Of a stretch of 64,000 nucleotides of DNA, positions 1 through 12,200 are shown one piece after another. The notes beneath the pieces are model-generated. The model was not told the DNA's origin, searched no databases, and saw only the letters and a list, made by a program, of their open reading frames with translations. Every line of letters begins with the position of its first letter. Position 1 is the first letter of the stretch. Origin of the DNA: Branchiostoma floridae (taxonomy: Eukaryota; Chordata; Leptocardii; Amphioxiformes; Branchiostomatidae). The stretch lies in the NCBI RefSeq assembly GCF_000003815.2, contig NC_049983.1, positions 4,357,219 to 4,421,218 of the forward strand, given 5' to 3'. Both the position numbers and the translations under genes were made by a program.

Positions 1-170
1 CCTCCTATGAGACGGAAACACCAAACAACAAACCTGCATCTGCTGGGCCGTCTTACACGTGGCATATAGTTCTCGTCCCTGGAGGACTTAGTGCGTCAGC
101 AGACGAGAGGGTGGAGAAGGAAGTGTACACACCTCCCTCACCCTATAAAGTCCAGGCAGACGGCGAGTAA
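1..170 (+). repeat. SINE 3' body, left part (interrupted copy)
   Basis: The sequence matches the 3' body of the more complete SINE at 2456-2965: the same 'aacaaacctgcatctgctgg' stretch, the 'gacgagagggtggagaagga' stretch, and the 'caggcagacgg' ending. The copy is cut by the TIR element at 171-1234 and resumes at 1235. Its tRNA-like head lies outside the window. Confidence 0.7.
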
Positions 171-1234
171 AGCCCCGGTCACAAGAATCGTGCGATTGAC
201 TGCGATGGAGGTTTTATGCGCGGCATAAGCGCAGTACGTCGTAAGTCGGGGAAGAATCGGAAGCAATGGTTTAAATATATGAAGCCGTGGTCACAAGGAT
301 CGTAGTGCATCGTACGATGAGGTCATTAGAGCGTATTTGCGTCAATCGCAGGTAAATCATAGTAAATCGGGGAGCCTCCTATGACGAAAATAGGACTGAA
401 ATGGATTTTGAACATGTTCAAAATTTCGCTATCGTCGTAAGATTTTATTTGCCCCCAAAGCAGACTTCATTACGGCAATTTTTGTCTACTGATGAGGTTT
501 TAGATTTATGAATTTTTAGCATGTTGTGATGGTTTCAGTTTTCCCTGATATTGTCGATATTGACGAAAAGGGAAAATATATCAGTCGCAACTGCCACAAT
601 CGCAACCAGAGAACAGCGCGCCCCGCACAGGTGATGCAGACAATTGTTTGATCGCTTCATGCACGTGAGTTTATAATTAGATCAAATCTCAGCTCTCGTC
701 GGTCTTGGGTCAGTTTACCATAATCGTAATAACCATGGGGACAACTCAAACATAAAGGCAGGCTCTATGAGTCGGAAATATATATGATATAATGCTTATG
801 ATATGATTTTTGTATGATGGCATCTTTTTGTTGATAGCATATCATGATACAATATTCGAAAGAGCCTGACACGTAGAGCCGGCAAGCAGGCCGAGATAAC
901 CATACCAGTACTCACGCTTGATTTGAACTTTTGCTTGTAATACTCTTGTTATCATGGTCTTTTTTAACTTATTTTTACAGTTAAAGATATTATAGGAAGG
1001 TATTCAACAGCTATGTCCACATTTTGTTGGTTAAAGAAGCACAAAAACGGTCAGACGGCTATACAGAAGAGACACAAGTGAAAAATCGTACGACTCTGGA
1101 AAAATTTTGAATATCATCCGATGCTCTGCGACGGCTGATTTTGCTTACGATTTAGCTGCGATCCACTGTGATCATCGTGCGATAGGCGTAATATGCCATT
1201 GCAAGGACGTCGTACGATTCTTGTGACCGGGGCT
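171..1234. mobile_element. Harbinger-like TIR element inserted in a SINE
   Basis: The ends are inverted repeats beginning AGCCCCGGTCACAAGAATCG, about 23 bp long, and both are flanked by TAA (168-170 and 1235-1237). A 3-bp TWA target duplication is typical of PIF/Harbinger elements. No transposase ORF is visible, so this is a non-autonomous copy of about 1.06 kb. Related motifs such as 'atcgtacgat' recur inside. It splits one SINE copy, giving a clear order of insertion. Confidence 0.75.
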
Positions 1235-1280
1235 TAACTGTCTGCCTACCATTGTCTGACAAGACAGATGGATGCCAACT
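1235..1280 (+). repeat. SINE 3' body, right part
   Basis: The stretch 'ctgtctgcctaccattgtct' and 'gacagatggatgccaac' continues the SINE interrupted at 170. The same order is seen uninterrupted at about 2918-2960. Confidence 0.65.
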
Positions 1281-1483
1281 TATTATCAATGTCCACCAAA
1301 CTTACACAATTCTACTCACTGGCACGCGGCATGTGACGTCTTTTATAAATTCAATGACTTTTTTTTCCTATTTGCTTTTGGACAGACAAAGACAATGTGG
1401 CACTGCACTCAAGTTTTTGTAACATATATCAACAGTGTCACATACACGGTATCCATTTTTACACCTACGTGAAGTGAGGAAAG

Positions 1484-1600
1484 TCGTGTAAAGTGCCTTT
1501 CCGAAGGGCACAACGTCGGGGGCATGGTGGGAATCGAACTCAGAACCTCTAGAATCCGAGCCGAACGCTTTTACCAGTTACACCACACACGACGCCACTG
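1484..1600 (-). repeat. tRNA-derived SINE head
   Basis: Read on the minus strand there is an A-box-like TGGTGTAACTGGTAAAAG and a B-box-like GAGTTCGATTCCC about 35 bp later. The 'aaagtgcctt...acgactttcctcac' segment seen in the other SINE copies follows. The fold is too diverged and lacks a proper acceptor stem for a working tRNA gene. Confidence 0.7.
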
Positions 1601-1962
1601 ACGTTGGGTTCGGGTAAAACAGGCGTATACAGATGATCAATGACGTTGGGTCGCCATTATTACTTGAACTGTGATCAGAGGTCTACTTCAGGATTTTTTT
1701 TACTCTGCTTGGATTCTCCAATTTGCATTGTCCAGTTCAGATACCAGAGGGTTTCCTTACTTAACATTTTTACAGTACATTTCATGATCACTGGTCACAT
1801 TTACAGTTCAAGCGCCTTGACACCTGTTTTTTGCGTGATGCCCGTGTGTATGTTATATACTGTTGCAAGTTAAGTCAAGTAAAAGTATGTGTGCATGCTT
1901 TTATTTCAGTGTGATTGTATAGTATTTTTCTGTGTGAATGTATGCAGGTTTGTGTGTATATA

Positions 1963-1997
<35 letters not shown>

Positions 1998-2455
1998 GTA
2001 AAAATTTTTAAGGTGCTTTTTCCCTAAAACTAAATCATTTTTCTTCTATCGTATGTTGCTTACCTTGCTCAGCACTGGACAAGCAGGTGAAGAACACCAC
2101 AAGTTAGAATAAACACCAGTCGTATAGCAGCCATGTTCTTCCAGCCTGTTTTCCAGCAAAACATTGCCGGTACACAGAAATGTTGAAATGCGGCGCTCCT
2201 CCCCTGCACAACGTCCCGGTGCCGTCTGGTGGCACCCTACTAGCATACCTATTACAGACCAATCCACCGCGTAGAAATTAAAACAAACATGCACTTGGAA
2301 ATAATAATAAGAAAAAAAATCCGTAAGATTCGATCTATTCTGAGAGCCAGACTATTTCCCAAAAGCTGACTTGTTCCCCATAGTCACACCACCGTGTAAA
2401 TACTTGCTAAAGTACGTATGTTGCAACAGATATCGACATCGTGCATGAATAGAGT

Positions 2456-2965
2456 TACAGTGGGACCGTGTGGCACGATCGGGAGCGCATTGGTCTCAGG
2501 CCCGAGAGGTCCGGGGTTCAAATCCGCTTGCCGTGTCACCGATCTTGTGCCCTTGGGAAAGGCACTTTACACGACTTTCCTCACCTAACTCAGGTGTAAA
2601 TGAGTACATAGCTGCGGCTAGTGACAGGCCTTTGTGGTGGTGACAGGCCATAGGGGCATGTTCGGGCATGACGCACCCGCCATGACACATGAGTCAGGGG
2701 TAGGAGGAACCCCTTGTATCCTTGGTCGGAAGTCCTCCTAGGAGACGGAAACTCCAAACAACAAACCTGCATCTGCTGGGGCCGTCTTACACGTTGCAAA
2801 CAGTTGCCCCTGTAGGACTAGCGCGCCAGTGGACGAGAGGGTGGAGAAGGACGTGCACACCCCTCCTTCACCTTAAAAACCCAAGTGCAGGCCAGGCAGA
2901 CGGGTCGCCTTAAACCCGTCCGCCTACCATTGTCTTCCGAGACAGACGGATGCCAACAACAGCAT
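2456..2965 (+). repeat. tRNA-derived SINE, near full length
   Basis: A tRNA-like head (A box near 2478, B box 'ggggttcaaatcc' near 2512) is joined to a body of about 400 bp ending near 'gacagacggatgccaac'. Other copies of all or part of this family are at 1-170 plus 1235-1280, 1484-1600, 13868-14060, 48965-49215 (reverse) and 52062-52215. This copy is the best reference for the family here. Confidence 0.8.
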
Positions 2966-3399
2966 GAATAGGCACGGATGTGATGTGGCAGATAGCAACC
3001 AAACAAACATGTACTAACAGAAACCCACAGGTCTAAGGGGAAATGATTGATGGCAGATGTTACATACAGGTGGCAAGGCTAGGTTATCATGCTCACTGAC
3101 GCATCCCGAAAGACATGTCATGATCAATCAATCAATCAATAATTTCACACGTCACAGAACCTGGAGGTCTGTACTGTCCTGTTAACAGGTACATGGGCGG
3201 CACGTTATAAGCTGCCAAATGTTGTCTTTATGAATTGATATGAACGCGCTGCCGACTGTGCCAGGCGATCTCACACAAGTTAACCATGATATTACACACA
3301 TAATAGTACAGAGCCACAACAACACACGGATCCTGTGCCATTCGGCAACTTTTAATATTTTCCAACAAATGATTGATAAGTCTGGTGGAGACTGCCAAG

Positions 3400-3790
3400 T
3401 TGCTATGGTAACGCTACTGTGACGTACAGGTAGGAGTCGTCATGAATTATTTAAACGTTGGCTCTAATAACGCCATTAACAGAATTGGTTTTACCGTCCG
3501 CAAATTTGCTTCCTTCTACTGCATTAAAATGTCGGAGCCCGTTGTAGGGGAAACTGATAGAAATATTCTTGTTTCGTTTGGGCTCAGAGCATTGTTGACA
3601 GGACGTTGCTATGGTAACTATGACAACGTTGCTATCATGGTAAGGTTACTATGGTTACGCTATTGTGACGTACGTGTAAGAGTCTTCATGAATTATTCAA
3701 ACGTTGACTCTACTTCCATTAGCTATATTGTTTTTACCGCCCCAAAATTTGGCTACCTTTTTCTGTATAGAAATGTCGGTGCCCGCTGAA
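3400..3790 (+). repeat. Two diverged direct repeats, period ~246 bp
   Basis: The blocks beginning 'tgctatggtaacgct' (3401) and 'ttactatggttacgc' (3647) share the order: tgacgtac motif, 'catgaattatt.aaacgtt', 'tttaccg', and 'aaatgtcgg.gcccg'. Weak ORFs over it come from the repeat. No gene is recognised. Confidence 0.6.
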
Positions 3791-4908
3791 CCATAAGCTG
3801 ACAAAAAGTGACTACTGGCAGCTTTGCCATTGTTGGAAGGTCTTACCTGAGTGTCTGTACACTAATTACGCACAGTAGGTGTCATCAGGACAATATAATC
3901 ACACCATGACAACTCCCCTTTAAGACTGCTACTACAAACTCTCGCCCTTTCCTCTTCCCATCCCAGGCATCACTTTGCCAACTTGCTCACTGTGCCTTAA
4001 ACATAACCATGCTGATACTCTGTAGAAAAAACAATTCCTCTTTTATACCAAATAAAAACTGCAAATACTACCCACTGCCTCAGTTTTGAATGCGAAGGCA
4101 CGCAGAAATAATATCAAATGACAAGGAAAGATAGGGCGAAACCATTTCAACAACAAGTGGTGAACAACTCGAGAATAGGCGAGCGAAAACAAAATACAGA
4201 GAACTTCTTTAAACCTTTTTCGAGACACTTCACCTATCCGAAAATTCTAACTTTCGTTCCACGAAGGACTTAAAGGTAGACTACGGAATTTTTGGAGTGA
4301 CCACCAGAATTAGACCCTCCAGGCTGTAAACAACAACTTCCAGGCCTCCAGTAGGCACCCCAGGGGGTGGGCTAATGAGTTTATCACACTCCAGGCTGGC
4401 CACTGGGGAAAACTCTTCTGTGAAGACACTCAATTCTTTCACTTCGCTATTAATAAGCTAAGGTTACATTCCCTTAAAAACTGCAAGAAATCTTGCAAAG
4501 ATTACATTTTACAAAACCTCTGGTGAAACTGTCATCAGACACCCCACTGTGCACACAGGACAGTGATAAGCCAGATGTAGACATGTTTCCCTAGGATGCA
4601 TGGAGGTCCATGTAGGAAGATCACTGTTTGTAGACATGTTGGTATAATGTACTAATGTTGCAACTTCTCTCACTGAGCCTTGGTATTCAATGCTAAAGGA
4701 TAGATTTAGCCTACTATGTAGAGAAATGGCAGGGACATCTACTTTTGTATTGTCCAAATATTAGTATAGCTTTACCTTATCTGATTGTGTTTACTAGGAG
4801 CGCTATTTTAGTCAGGCTTTAACTCACCCTCCTGATTCTGAAAGTAAAAATTCATTTGTCTTTATCACACTTAAACAGAAATAGCATATTCGAAGGGAAT
4901 AGCCTTTG

Positions 4909-5021
4909 TAGCCTGGTATCCAGCCGTATTATAGCTCCCGAGTCTCTTCTGTCCTTTCCGCAAATTTAGAAGGAAAGGACAGAAGAGACTAGGGAGCTGT
5001 ACTACGACTGGATACCAGGGT
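4909..5021. mobile_element. Fold-back MITE, TAGCCTGGTATCCAG family, 9-bp TSD
   Basis: The left arm TAGCCTGGTATCCAG is inverted at the right end, and the internal 'tctcttctgtcct' is also mirrored, so the whole element can fold into a hairpin. The target duplication 'tagcctttg' is at 4900-4908 and 5023-5031. A second copy is at 47602-47712. The 9-bp duplication recalls Mutator-like elements. Confidence 0.8.
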
Positions 5022-5285
5022 ATAGCCTTTGTTGCTGCTATAATACAATGATTGGTGTCAAAGCAAACAAAAAAACGCACAACTTGTTCATGATGACTTG
5101 TAATTTTCTTCTTTTATGACTTCTTATGTTTCCCTTCATGCAATAGAAATATATTGTTTTTGTTACGTTTCTTCTTTTTTTTCATTTCAAACAAATAATT
5201 TCAACGACCTACAATAGGACATGGTGTCAGAATGTGTTATTGGAGGCGTGAGAGACACTTCAACATCGACTATCATAATTCCACC

Positions 5286-5460
5286 AGGTGCCATTATACC
5301 GCCACCTCAAAAAACGTTAGTATAAGGTCTTCCTAAGATTGTCTTGAGCACCGAATGTTAAATATCTTAAATATAATGCAATTCAGATATTTAGGTGTTG
5401 AAGACAATCCTGAGAAGGCCTCTATGATAACGTTTTTTGAGGTGGCGGTATAATGACATC
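5286..5460. mobile_element. Fold-back element
   Basis: The arms are 'cattataccgccacctcaaa' near 5290 and its inverse 'tgaggtggcggtataatg' near 5440. The inner 'aaaacgtt' and 'tcttc..agattgtctt' blocks are also mirrored. It is non-coding. Confidence 0.75.
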
Positions 5461-6039
5461 TGGCGTAATTATGAGAATGTATGTTAGTTGTAAATGCGAC
5501 GGCACGCAGAAAAAAACAATTGTTGCAATAGAGTTGAGTGACCACTTGTATGCTCGTTAAGTTATGATCACGTCCAGGGCTGCACTAGGTAGTGTCGTAG
5601 GGTCAGGATACGGTGTGCTTAATATGATTTTCGTATGTTGTTGTTAATGGGTTGGCTTCAATGGTGTTATATATGGATTGTTAGCGTCATGGCGTATATA
5701 TCATATATGTGTATATATTTTTAGCTGTGTATTATCAATGTATTAGATAGTGCGGTTTGATGTAATATATCATATTGTTCATGTGTGTAAGATGTACGGA
5801 CTTACCAGTGTTGTACTTTGATATGCTATGGATTTTGATCTAAATGTGTAGCAGGTTTTTTTATGGTTGATGGTGAACTGCGTCGTAAGAGGGTTCAGAA
5901 TTTTGTTTTTTTAGAGCGCTAATCTCACATGCACCCTGATTATTCTCCTACTGGTTTCACATTGGCCCTGTTCTTGGTGCTGAACTCACATTCACCCAAA
6001 TTATCCATCTATTGAGTTCACGGTCCCGTCCTAGGTGCT

Positions 6040-6890
6040 GATCTCTCTTTCAACCTTCACACTGATGATTCTCCTACTGACTTCACACTGGTCCTGTCCT
6101 TGGTGCTGATCTCTCTTTCAACCTTCACACTGATTATTCTCCTACTGACTTCACACTGGTCCTGTCCTTGGTGCTGATCTTTCGTTCAACCTTCACACTG
6201 ATTATTCTCCTACTGACTTCACACACTGGTCCTGTCCTTGGTGCTGATCTCTCTTTCAACCTTCACACTGATTATTCTCCTACTGACTTCACACACTGGT
6301 CCTGTCCTTGGTGCTGATCTCTCTTTCAACCTTCACACTGATTATTCTCCTACTGACTTCACACACTGGTCCTGTCCTTGGTGCTGAACTCATATTCACA
6401 CTGATTATCCTCCTACTGACTTCACACACTGGTCCTGTCCTTGGTGCTGATCTCTCTTTCAACCTTCACACTGATGATTCTCCTACTGACTTCACACACT
6501 GGTCCTGTCCTTGGTGCTGATCTCTCTTTCAACCTTCACACTGATTATTCTCCTACTGACTTCACACTGGTCCTGTCCTTGGTGATGATCTCTCTTTCAA
6601 CCTTCACACTGATTATTCTCCTACTGACTTCACACACTGGTCCTGTCCTTGGTGCTGATCTCTCTTTCAACCTTCACACTGATTATTCTCCTACTGACTT
6701 CACACTGGTCCTGTCCTTGGTGCTGATCTCTCTTTCAACCTTCACACTGATTATTCTCCTACTGACTTCACACACTGGTCCTGTCCTTGGTGCTGATCTT
6801 TCTTTCAACCTTCACACTGATTATTCTCCTACTAACTTCACACTGGTCCTGTCCTTGGTGCTGATCTCACACTCACACTGGTTGTCCTCT
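6040..6890 (+). repeat. Minisatellite, 68/70-bp unit, about 12 copies
   Basis: Each unit runs through 'tctctttcaaccttcacac', 'tgattattctcctactgac', 'ttcacac(ac)tggtcctgtc' and 'cttggtgctga'. Copies alternate between 68 and 70 bp through a CA insertion. Long open frames over it are a by-product of the repeat, and the unit length shifts frame. Degenerate edges extend about 100 bp on both sides. Confidence 0.9.
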
Positions 6891-7306
6891 TATTGACTTC
6901 ACGGTCCTATTAATGGTGTTGATCTCACTTTTACATTGATTATCCTCCTACTGTTTTCACACTGGTCCTTCCCTGGTGCTAAAATTGCATTCACTACACA
7001 CACCGTCATGCATCCAAAATATTTCCAAACTAACTCGTAGTTTTGAAGGGTTTAGCGACATCGATTTTTCATAATAACAGTTGGGAAATCGACCGACATT
7101 GGTCGGACTTTGACCCGTTCTCGAGTTATCTTGTTGACAGACAAACGCAGGGTAAAATGACATATCATGGAGGCAAAAAGCCTTTGTTCCTCAAAGTATT
7201 TAATGCATAACATTCTCTCCATACGTACATGTTACAGTGTATGCGACTAAAAGTTTCTTCTATATGCAACAAACACATTAAAATAAGTTATCTCCTTCAA
7301 TCTGAG

Positions 7307-7558
7307 TAGCCTGGTCACCACTCTCCTCATGTTAGCACTTGCCCGGGCCAGTCCGATAGTATAAGGTATAGGCTTTTTTTCTTCTCTCAGACTGTCTTTT
7401 TAGTTGGACTTTTGAGTTTTTGCCACCTGAGTGCTTAAGACTCAAAACATTATCTAAAAAAATCCGGGCATTCGCTAATGAACTGCGCAGGTGGGCTAGA
7501 CTTCCAGCACCATATATAGAAATAGGTGGGATGTCCCGATGATATGGTTACCAGGCTA
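7307..7558. mobile_element. TIR element, TAGCCTGG ends
   Basis: The ends 'tagcctggtcacc' and 'ggttaccaggcta' are inverted copies. The ~250-bp interior has no ORF. It is probably a non-autonomous DNA transposon. The target duplication is not clear. Confidence 0.55.
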
Positions 7559-8387
7559 CTACAATAGAAGACTCTAATATCTTGCATATAGTGAACGCCA
7601 TTTCTTCTTGCACAGAGTGAGATACATTAGAAAAAGCTTTAATTTTTCACTTAGAAACAAATACATTGCACATATAACATTACTAAATACAAATTGACAA
7701 AAATATAACCTGTCCAACTCTAAAGCAAAAAAAAAGATAGACAATTAATTTGTTTACACTATACATTTTCTGAACATGGCTCTTTCTTCCAAGAAATATA
7801 GCCATAACTATTTTCTCAGCAGACTAAATTTTTGCAACCTAAACTCCAGAAGTTGTTGTTTTCCAACAGACTATGTATCATTGAGTTATTACTGACCAAA
7901 GGTGGCCATACAGTATGTATCAATGGATACATAATCATCTGACTATTTGCAATATTTCCACTTGTGGTAAAATACCCAATCTGTATTTTGTAAATGAATA
8001 TGATACTCACTAACCCTATGTAGACCCTACCCTAGTTATACATTCCCTATATAAACAGAATATTCCTCTAATCTAAAAACATGTAAAAATACATTGTGCA
8101 TATGACACAGAATCTCTTTACAGTTTCTTAAAAACACACAAAACTGAAAACATGAAATTCTTCTTTTTGCAAAATGTAGGAAAAACAAATCCTGATGTAA
8201 TGTATATGGCAATAATTCTGTGTTTACTTATTTACTTATATATATAGAAGGCATTATGAAATATCCAATACAGAATCTATGATTATTCAGGATGGTCTTT
8301 ATCAGAATACATTCAACCATTTGTGGGACATGGTACTTTGGAAAGCCTTAATACATGTATTTGGACTATCAAGTAGTTGAATAAGAT
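7559..8387. other. AT-rich intergenic stretch
   Basis: I see no coding exon, splice-flanked ORF or strong repeat here. It is AT-rich and lies 3' of the SLC19 gene. Confidence 0.5.
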
Positions 8388-8581
8388 TACTGTAAATGCA
8401 TTTTAGTTCGCGGGGATTTAATTTGCGGTTGCGGAAAAATGGACTTTTCGCGGTGGATTTAATTTCGCGGTAGCACCATGCACTGTAATCTCTTACTGTT
8501 ATGGAAAAATGTTCGCGGTGGTTTTAAATTCGCGGGGAAGCGGCCGCCGCGAAAACCGCGAAAGTTTCTGCATTTACAGTA
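8388..8581. mobile_element. MITE with TACTGTAAATGCA ends
   Basis: It starts TTACTGTAAATGCA and ends TGCATTTACAGTA, with a CG-rich 'gcggtttaat..cgcggt' interior that folds on itself. A related copy, inverted inside, is at 15106-15315, and a fragment is at 17174-17222 inside SLC19 intron 1. Elements of this kind are widespread in invertebrate genomes. Confidence 0.8.
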
Positions 8582-8738
8582 TCATAAAGGAGCACTAAGT
8601 CTTGAATCAAATCCAAAAAATAAATGCAACAATGTTAAAAATGATAACTTTAATATTTTATGTATACATCTGTACACACACATACACTCACACACATCTG
8701 TACATCAGACAACATGAGTATAATAAGGCCATGCTGAC

Positions 8739-8744
8739 TTTATT
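8739..8744 (-). promoter_or_regulatory. Candidate poly(A) signal of SLC19 gene
   Basis: AATAAA on the minus strand lies about 530 nt beyond the stop codon at 9274. It is the first clear hexamer I noticed. This rests on position alone. Confidence 0.3.
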
Positions 8745-9273
8745 TTATGGATGACTTCTGCTTGTGCATCATTTTTTTTTCTTTCCTCCATATCAGTCCT
8801 ATAAAAGCAGCTGACAAATGAGCAAATATATGCAAATTTCAAAAAAAAATACAAATACCATCGAATATGATGAATCAATTCTAAAGCAAAAGAAGAAGAT
8901 GTGAAAGAACAATAAAATGAAGATTCAATTGTTCGGTATACATTATTTAGCCATTTGTTCAACCTACCTGATCACTTAGTAAACTGATCATAATATAACC
9001 CTAACTTTGGAGTAGCCTTCAGGTCACACCTTGAAACAACCTTCAGGTTTTGTTGTGTGGTGACCTTATTTACGCACACTCGCATAAGTTTGTCAGTTTG
9101 GGGGTTCCCAGAGGATGTCATCCATACAATAAAATCAACATGGCCAAATGGTTCACCATAACTTGTATATGACCAAATGGAATGCTTAACAGATACATCT
9201 CTGATGACACCAAATGTACAATTAGCAACTAATATGTCAGTGGCTCATAAGCACAAGTTTGCCACGTAATCCA

Positions 9274-12200
9274 CTATGTACATGTATCATTGTCAGCAAG
9301 TCTCCATCTTCTCCGTACCTCCCGCCAACCAAGTCTTGTCAGCGTAACCACGGCACCGGTCAGGAAGATGGCGGCAATCACGCCAAAGTATACGCCATAG
9401 ACGACAAACTGAAATCAGGAGGTTGAAATAAAGAATTAGTGGCACAAGATAAAAATGAGTTCTTACATGCTTGTCCCATATGTATACCTGATTTCTGAGA
9501 GATGTGTTTCATATGTGAGTTCTGACAGATGTGTTTCATACCTCACAGATTTCTGACAGATGTGTCTCATATGTGAGTTCTGACATGTGTCTCATACCTG
9601 AGTGCTGACAGGTGTGCCTCATACCTAAAATCTGACAGCAGTGTCTCATACCTGAGTTCTGACTGATGTGTCTCATACCTGGGTTCTGAGAGATGTTTCT
9701 TATACCTGAGTTCTGACAGGTGCCTCATACCTGAGTTGTGACAGTTGTGTCTCATACCTAAGTTCTGACTGATGTGTCTCATACCTGAGTTCTGACTGAT
9801 GTGTCTCATACCTGAGTTCTGACTGATGTGTCTTATACCTGAGTTCTGACTGATGTGTCTCATACCTGAGTTCTGACTGATGTGTCTCATACCTGAGTTC
9901 TGACTGATGTGTCTTATACCTGAGTTCTGACTGATGTGTCTCATACCTGAGTTCTGACTGATGTGTCTCATACCCGAGTTCTGACTGATGTGTCTCATAC
10001 CTGGGTTCTGAGAGATGTTTCTTATACCTGAGTTCTGACAGGTGCCTCATACCTGAGTTGTGACAGTTGTGTCTCATACCTAAGTTCTGACTGATGTGTC
10101 TCATACCTGAGTTCTGACTGATGTGTCTCATACCTGAGTTCTGACTGATGTGTCTTATACCTGAGTTCTGACTGACGTGTCTCATACCTGAGTTCTGACT
10201 GATGTGTCTCATACCTGAGTTCTGACTGATGTGTCTTATACCTGAGTTCTGACTGATGTGTCTCATACCTGAGTTCTGACTGATGTGTCTCATACCCGAG
10301 TTCTGACTGATGTGTCTCATACCCGAGTTCTGACTGATGTGTCTCATACCTGAGTTCTGACTGATGTGTCTCATACCTGAGTTCTGACTGATGTGTCTCA
10401 TACCCGAGTTCTGACTGATGTGTCTCATACCCGAGTTCTGACTGATGTGTCTCATACCTGAGTTCTGACTGATGTGTCTCATACCTGAGTTCTAGTATGT
10501 CTGTCTCATACCTAAGTCCTGAAAGGTGTGTCTCATACCTGAGTTCTGACAGGTGCATCCAGTCCCGTCTTGTCCACGAGGATTGCAGTGAGAATGGTCT
10601 GTAGCAGAAGTGCCACAAACGTGTTACAACCAAACACCAGGGCGTAACGTTCAGTCGTCAGCTTCTTGGCAATCTGAAATCTGAACATTTGATTGTTGTG
10701 ATTCAGGATGGGTGTTTTGTAAAACACATTAATTACTCACCAACCCCATGCAGATCCTACCAATGCATTCCCAATATAAACATTTGAAACCCGGGGCTCG
10801 AAACACTTTTTTCTGCATACCTGCATGGAGCAGCTAACATCTAGAATTACCTGCACCTGACAAATTTTCCCTGCACCACTCTGAATTTAGGAAGAATGGA
10901 TCATACTAAAATTGTTCAGGAACCATTGCTATTTTTTTCTTTTATACTGTATAGGTGGTAACAGCCAATGCAGCTAATAACAATCCATATATCCCTACAA
11001 AAAGGCCTACATCATATGACATTTATGTCTAAAATCCAGTACATGGATCATTGCAGGTTAGGTGCAGGTAGACAGATTATTTCCACTTTTAATACTATAA
11101 TATTATTATTGCTTTTGGCCTTGTCAAACACATTGCATTCAGCCATAAGCAAACTGACTTACATGTAGTTTGGGGGGAGTTTAGCAGAATACTACTTGAT
11201 GCCTGGAACTTAAGTGGACACTTTATTGTACTTAATTGTACATCACTGTGAAGTAGTATGCATTTTTTTACTCTGCAAAATCATTATCTAAAGTGCTAAA
11301 GTGCTCCTTTAACTAAAGGTGTAGCAAGTAATGGGGTATGATTCAGAGAGAGACCTACGTTGCTATAGTGATGAGAAACTGGTAAGACATCCTGAAGAAG
11401 ACATAACAGACGTAGTTGACCCAGATGTGGTATGTCGTTGCCATGACAACAAGCAGAACAGCATCCAGAGCTGACAGAACACCGAGAGTCATTTCTCCCA
11501 GGACGATCCAGTTCACGTGGAGGTACCCCATTGAGAAAGACACCATGGCCCCTGGATTTTAAAAAAAGAAAATTGCAAAGAAATATTTTGTACTTGTAAG
11601 TGCAAAAAAGCACATTAAACATTATCTGCTTAATATACCTGTAGGGGGACATTACTATGTTCATTATTAGGAATGCACTGGTGTTGCAATACATGACGTA
11701 GAAAAAAATGTGTTTTTGATCATGGCCCTGAAAAAATTAGGGTTGGTGGGTAGGGATTTTAGAGATCTCTCTTTAGCCCATTTATTCATCCACAATAGTC
11801 TAACAAATTGAATACAAAACTGGCAGTATTTACAACAAAAACTGTAAAAGCACAATTTTTGATTTTACCAAAATGATGAGGACTTAATTTTGGAAAATGA
11901 TTCTACACCATTGAAATTGAAAAATTCATGTCCCTTGTTAGCTGGTGAACAAAAAATTCTAGGGTCAATAGCTTTTTTTGTTGGGTAACCCGATTTTTTT
12001 TTGTAAGGCCTTGGACATGTATTTTTACATGCTCAAAGCAATGAAATAACTCATGAATGATACCTTAAACCATTAACCCTCCCACTCAGGGTTGACTATC
12101 GCGGCAAAGCATAACGATATCACCCCTGACATCTCAGCCACAGACAATGGGTATTAGGGGCATGACTCCTAACCAACTGTCAGCCCATTGGAGAAATGCC

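Noticed and set aside
6308-6896. Hydrophobic repeat ORFs as a membrane protein
   Set aside because: The 68/70-bp unit shifts frame between copies, and the ORFs follow the minisatellite edges.
9484-10556. CRISPR-like array
   Set aside because: Units are contiguous with no spacers, in a eukaryotic intron with no cas genes.
9567-10633. Long repetitive ORFs (Met-Arg-His-Ile-Ser and Thr-His-Gln-Ser-Glu-Leu repeats) as a repeat protein gene
   Set aside because: They are the 27-bp intronic minisatellite read in frames kept open by its length. The unit is explained by the SLC19 exon 7 donor, and no start, splice context or non-repeat domain supports coding.
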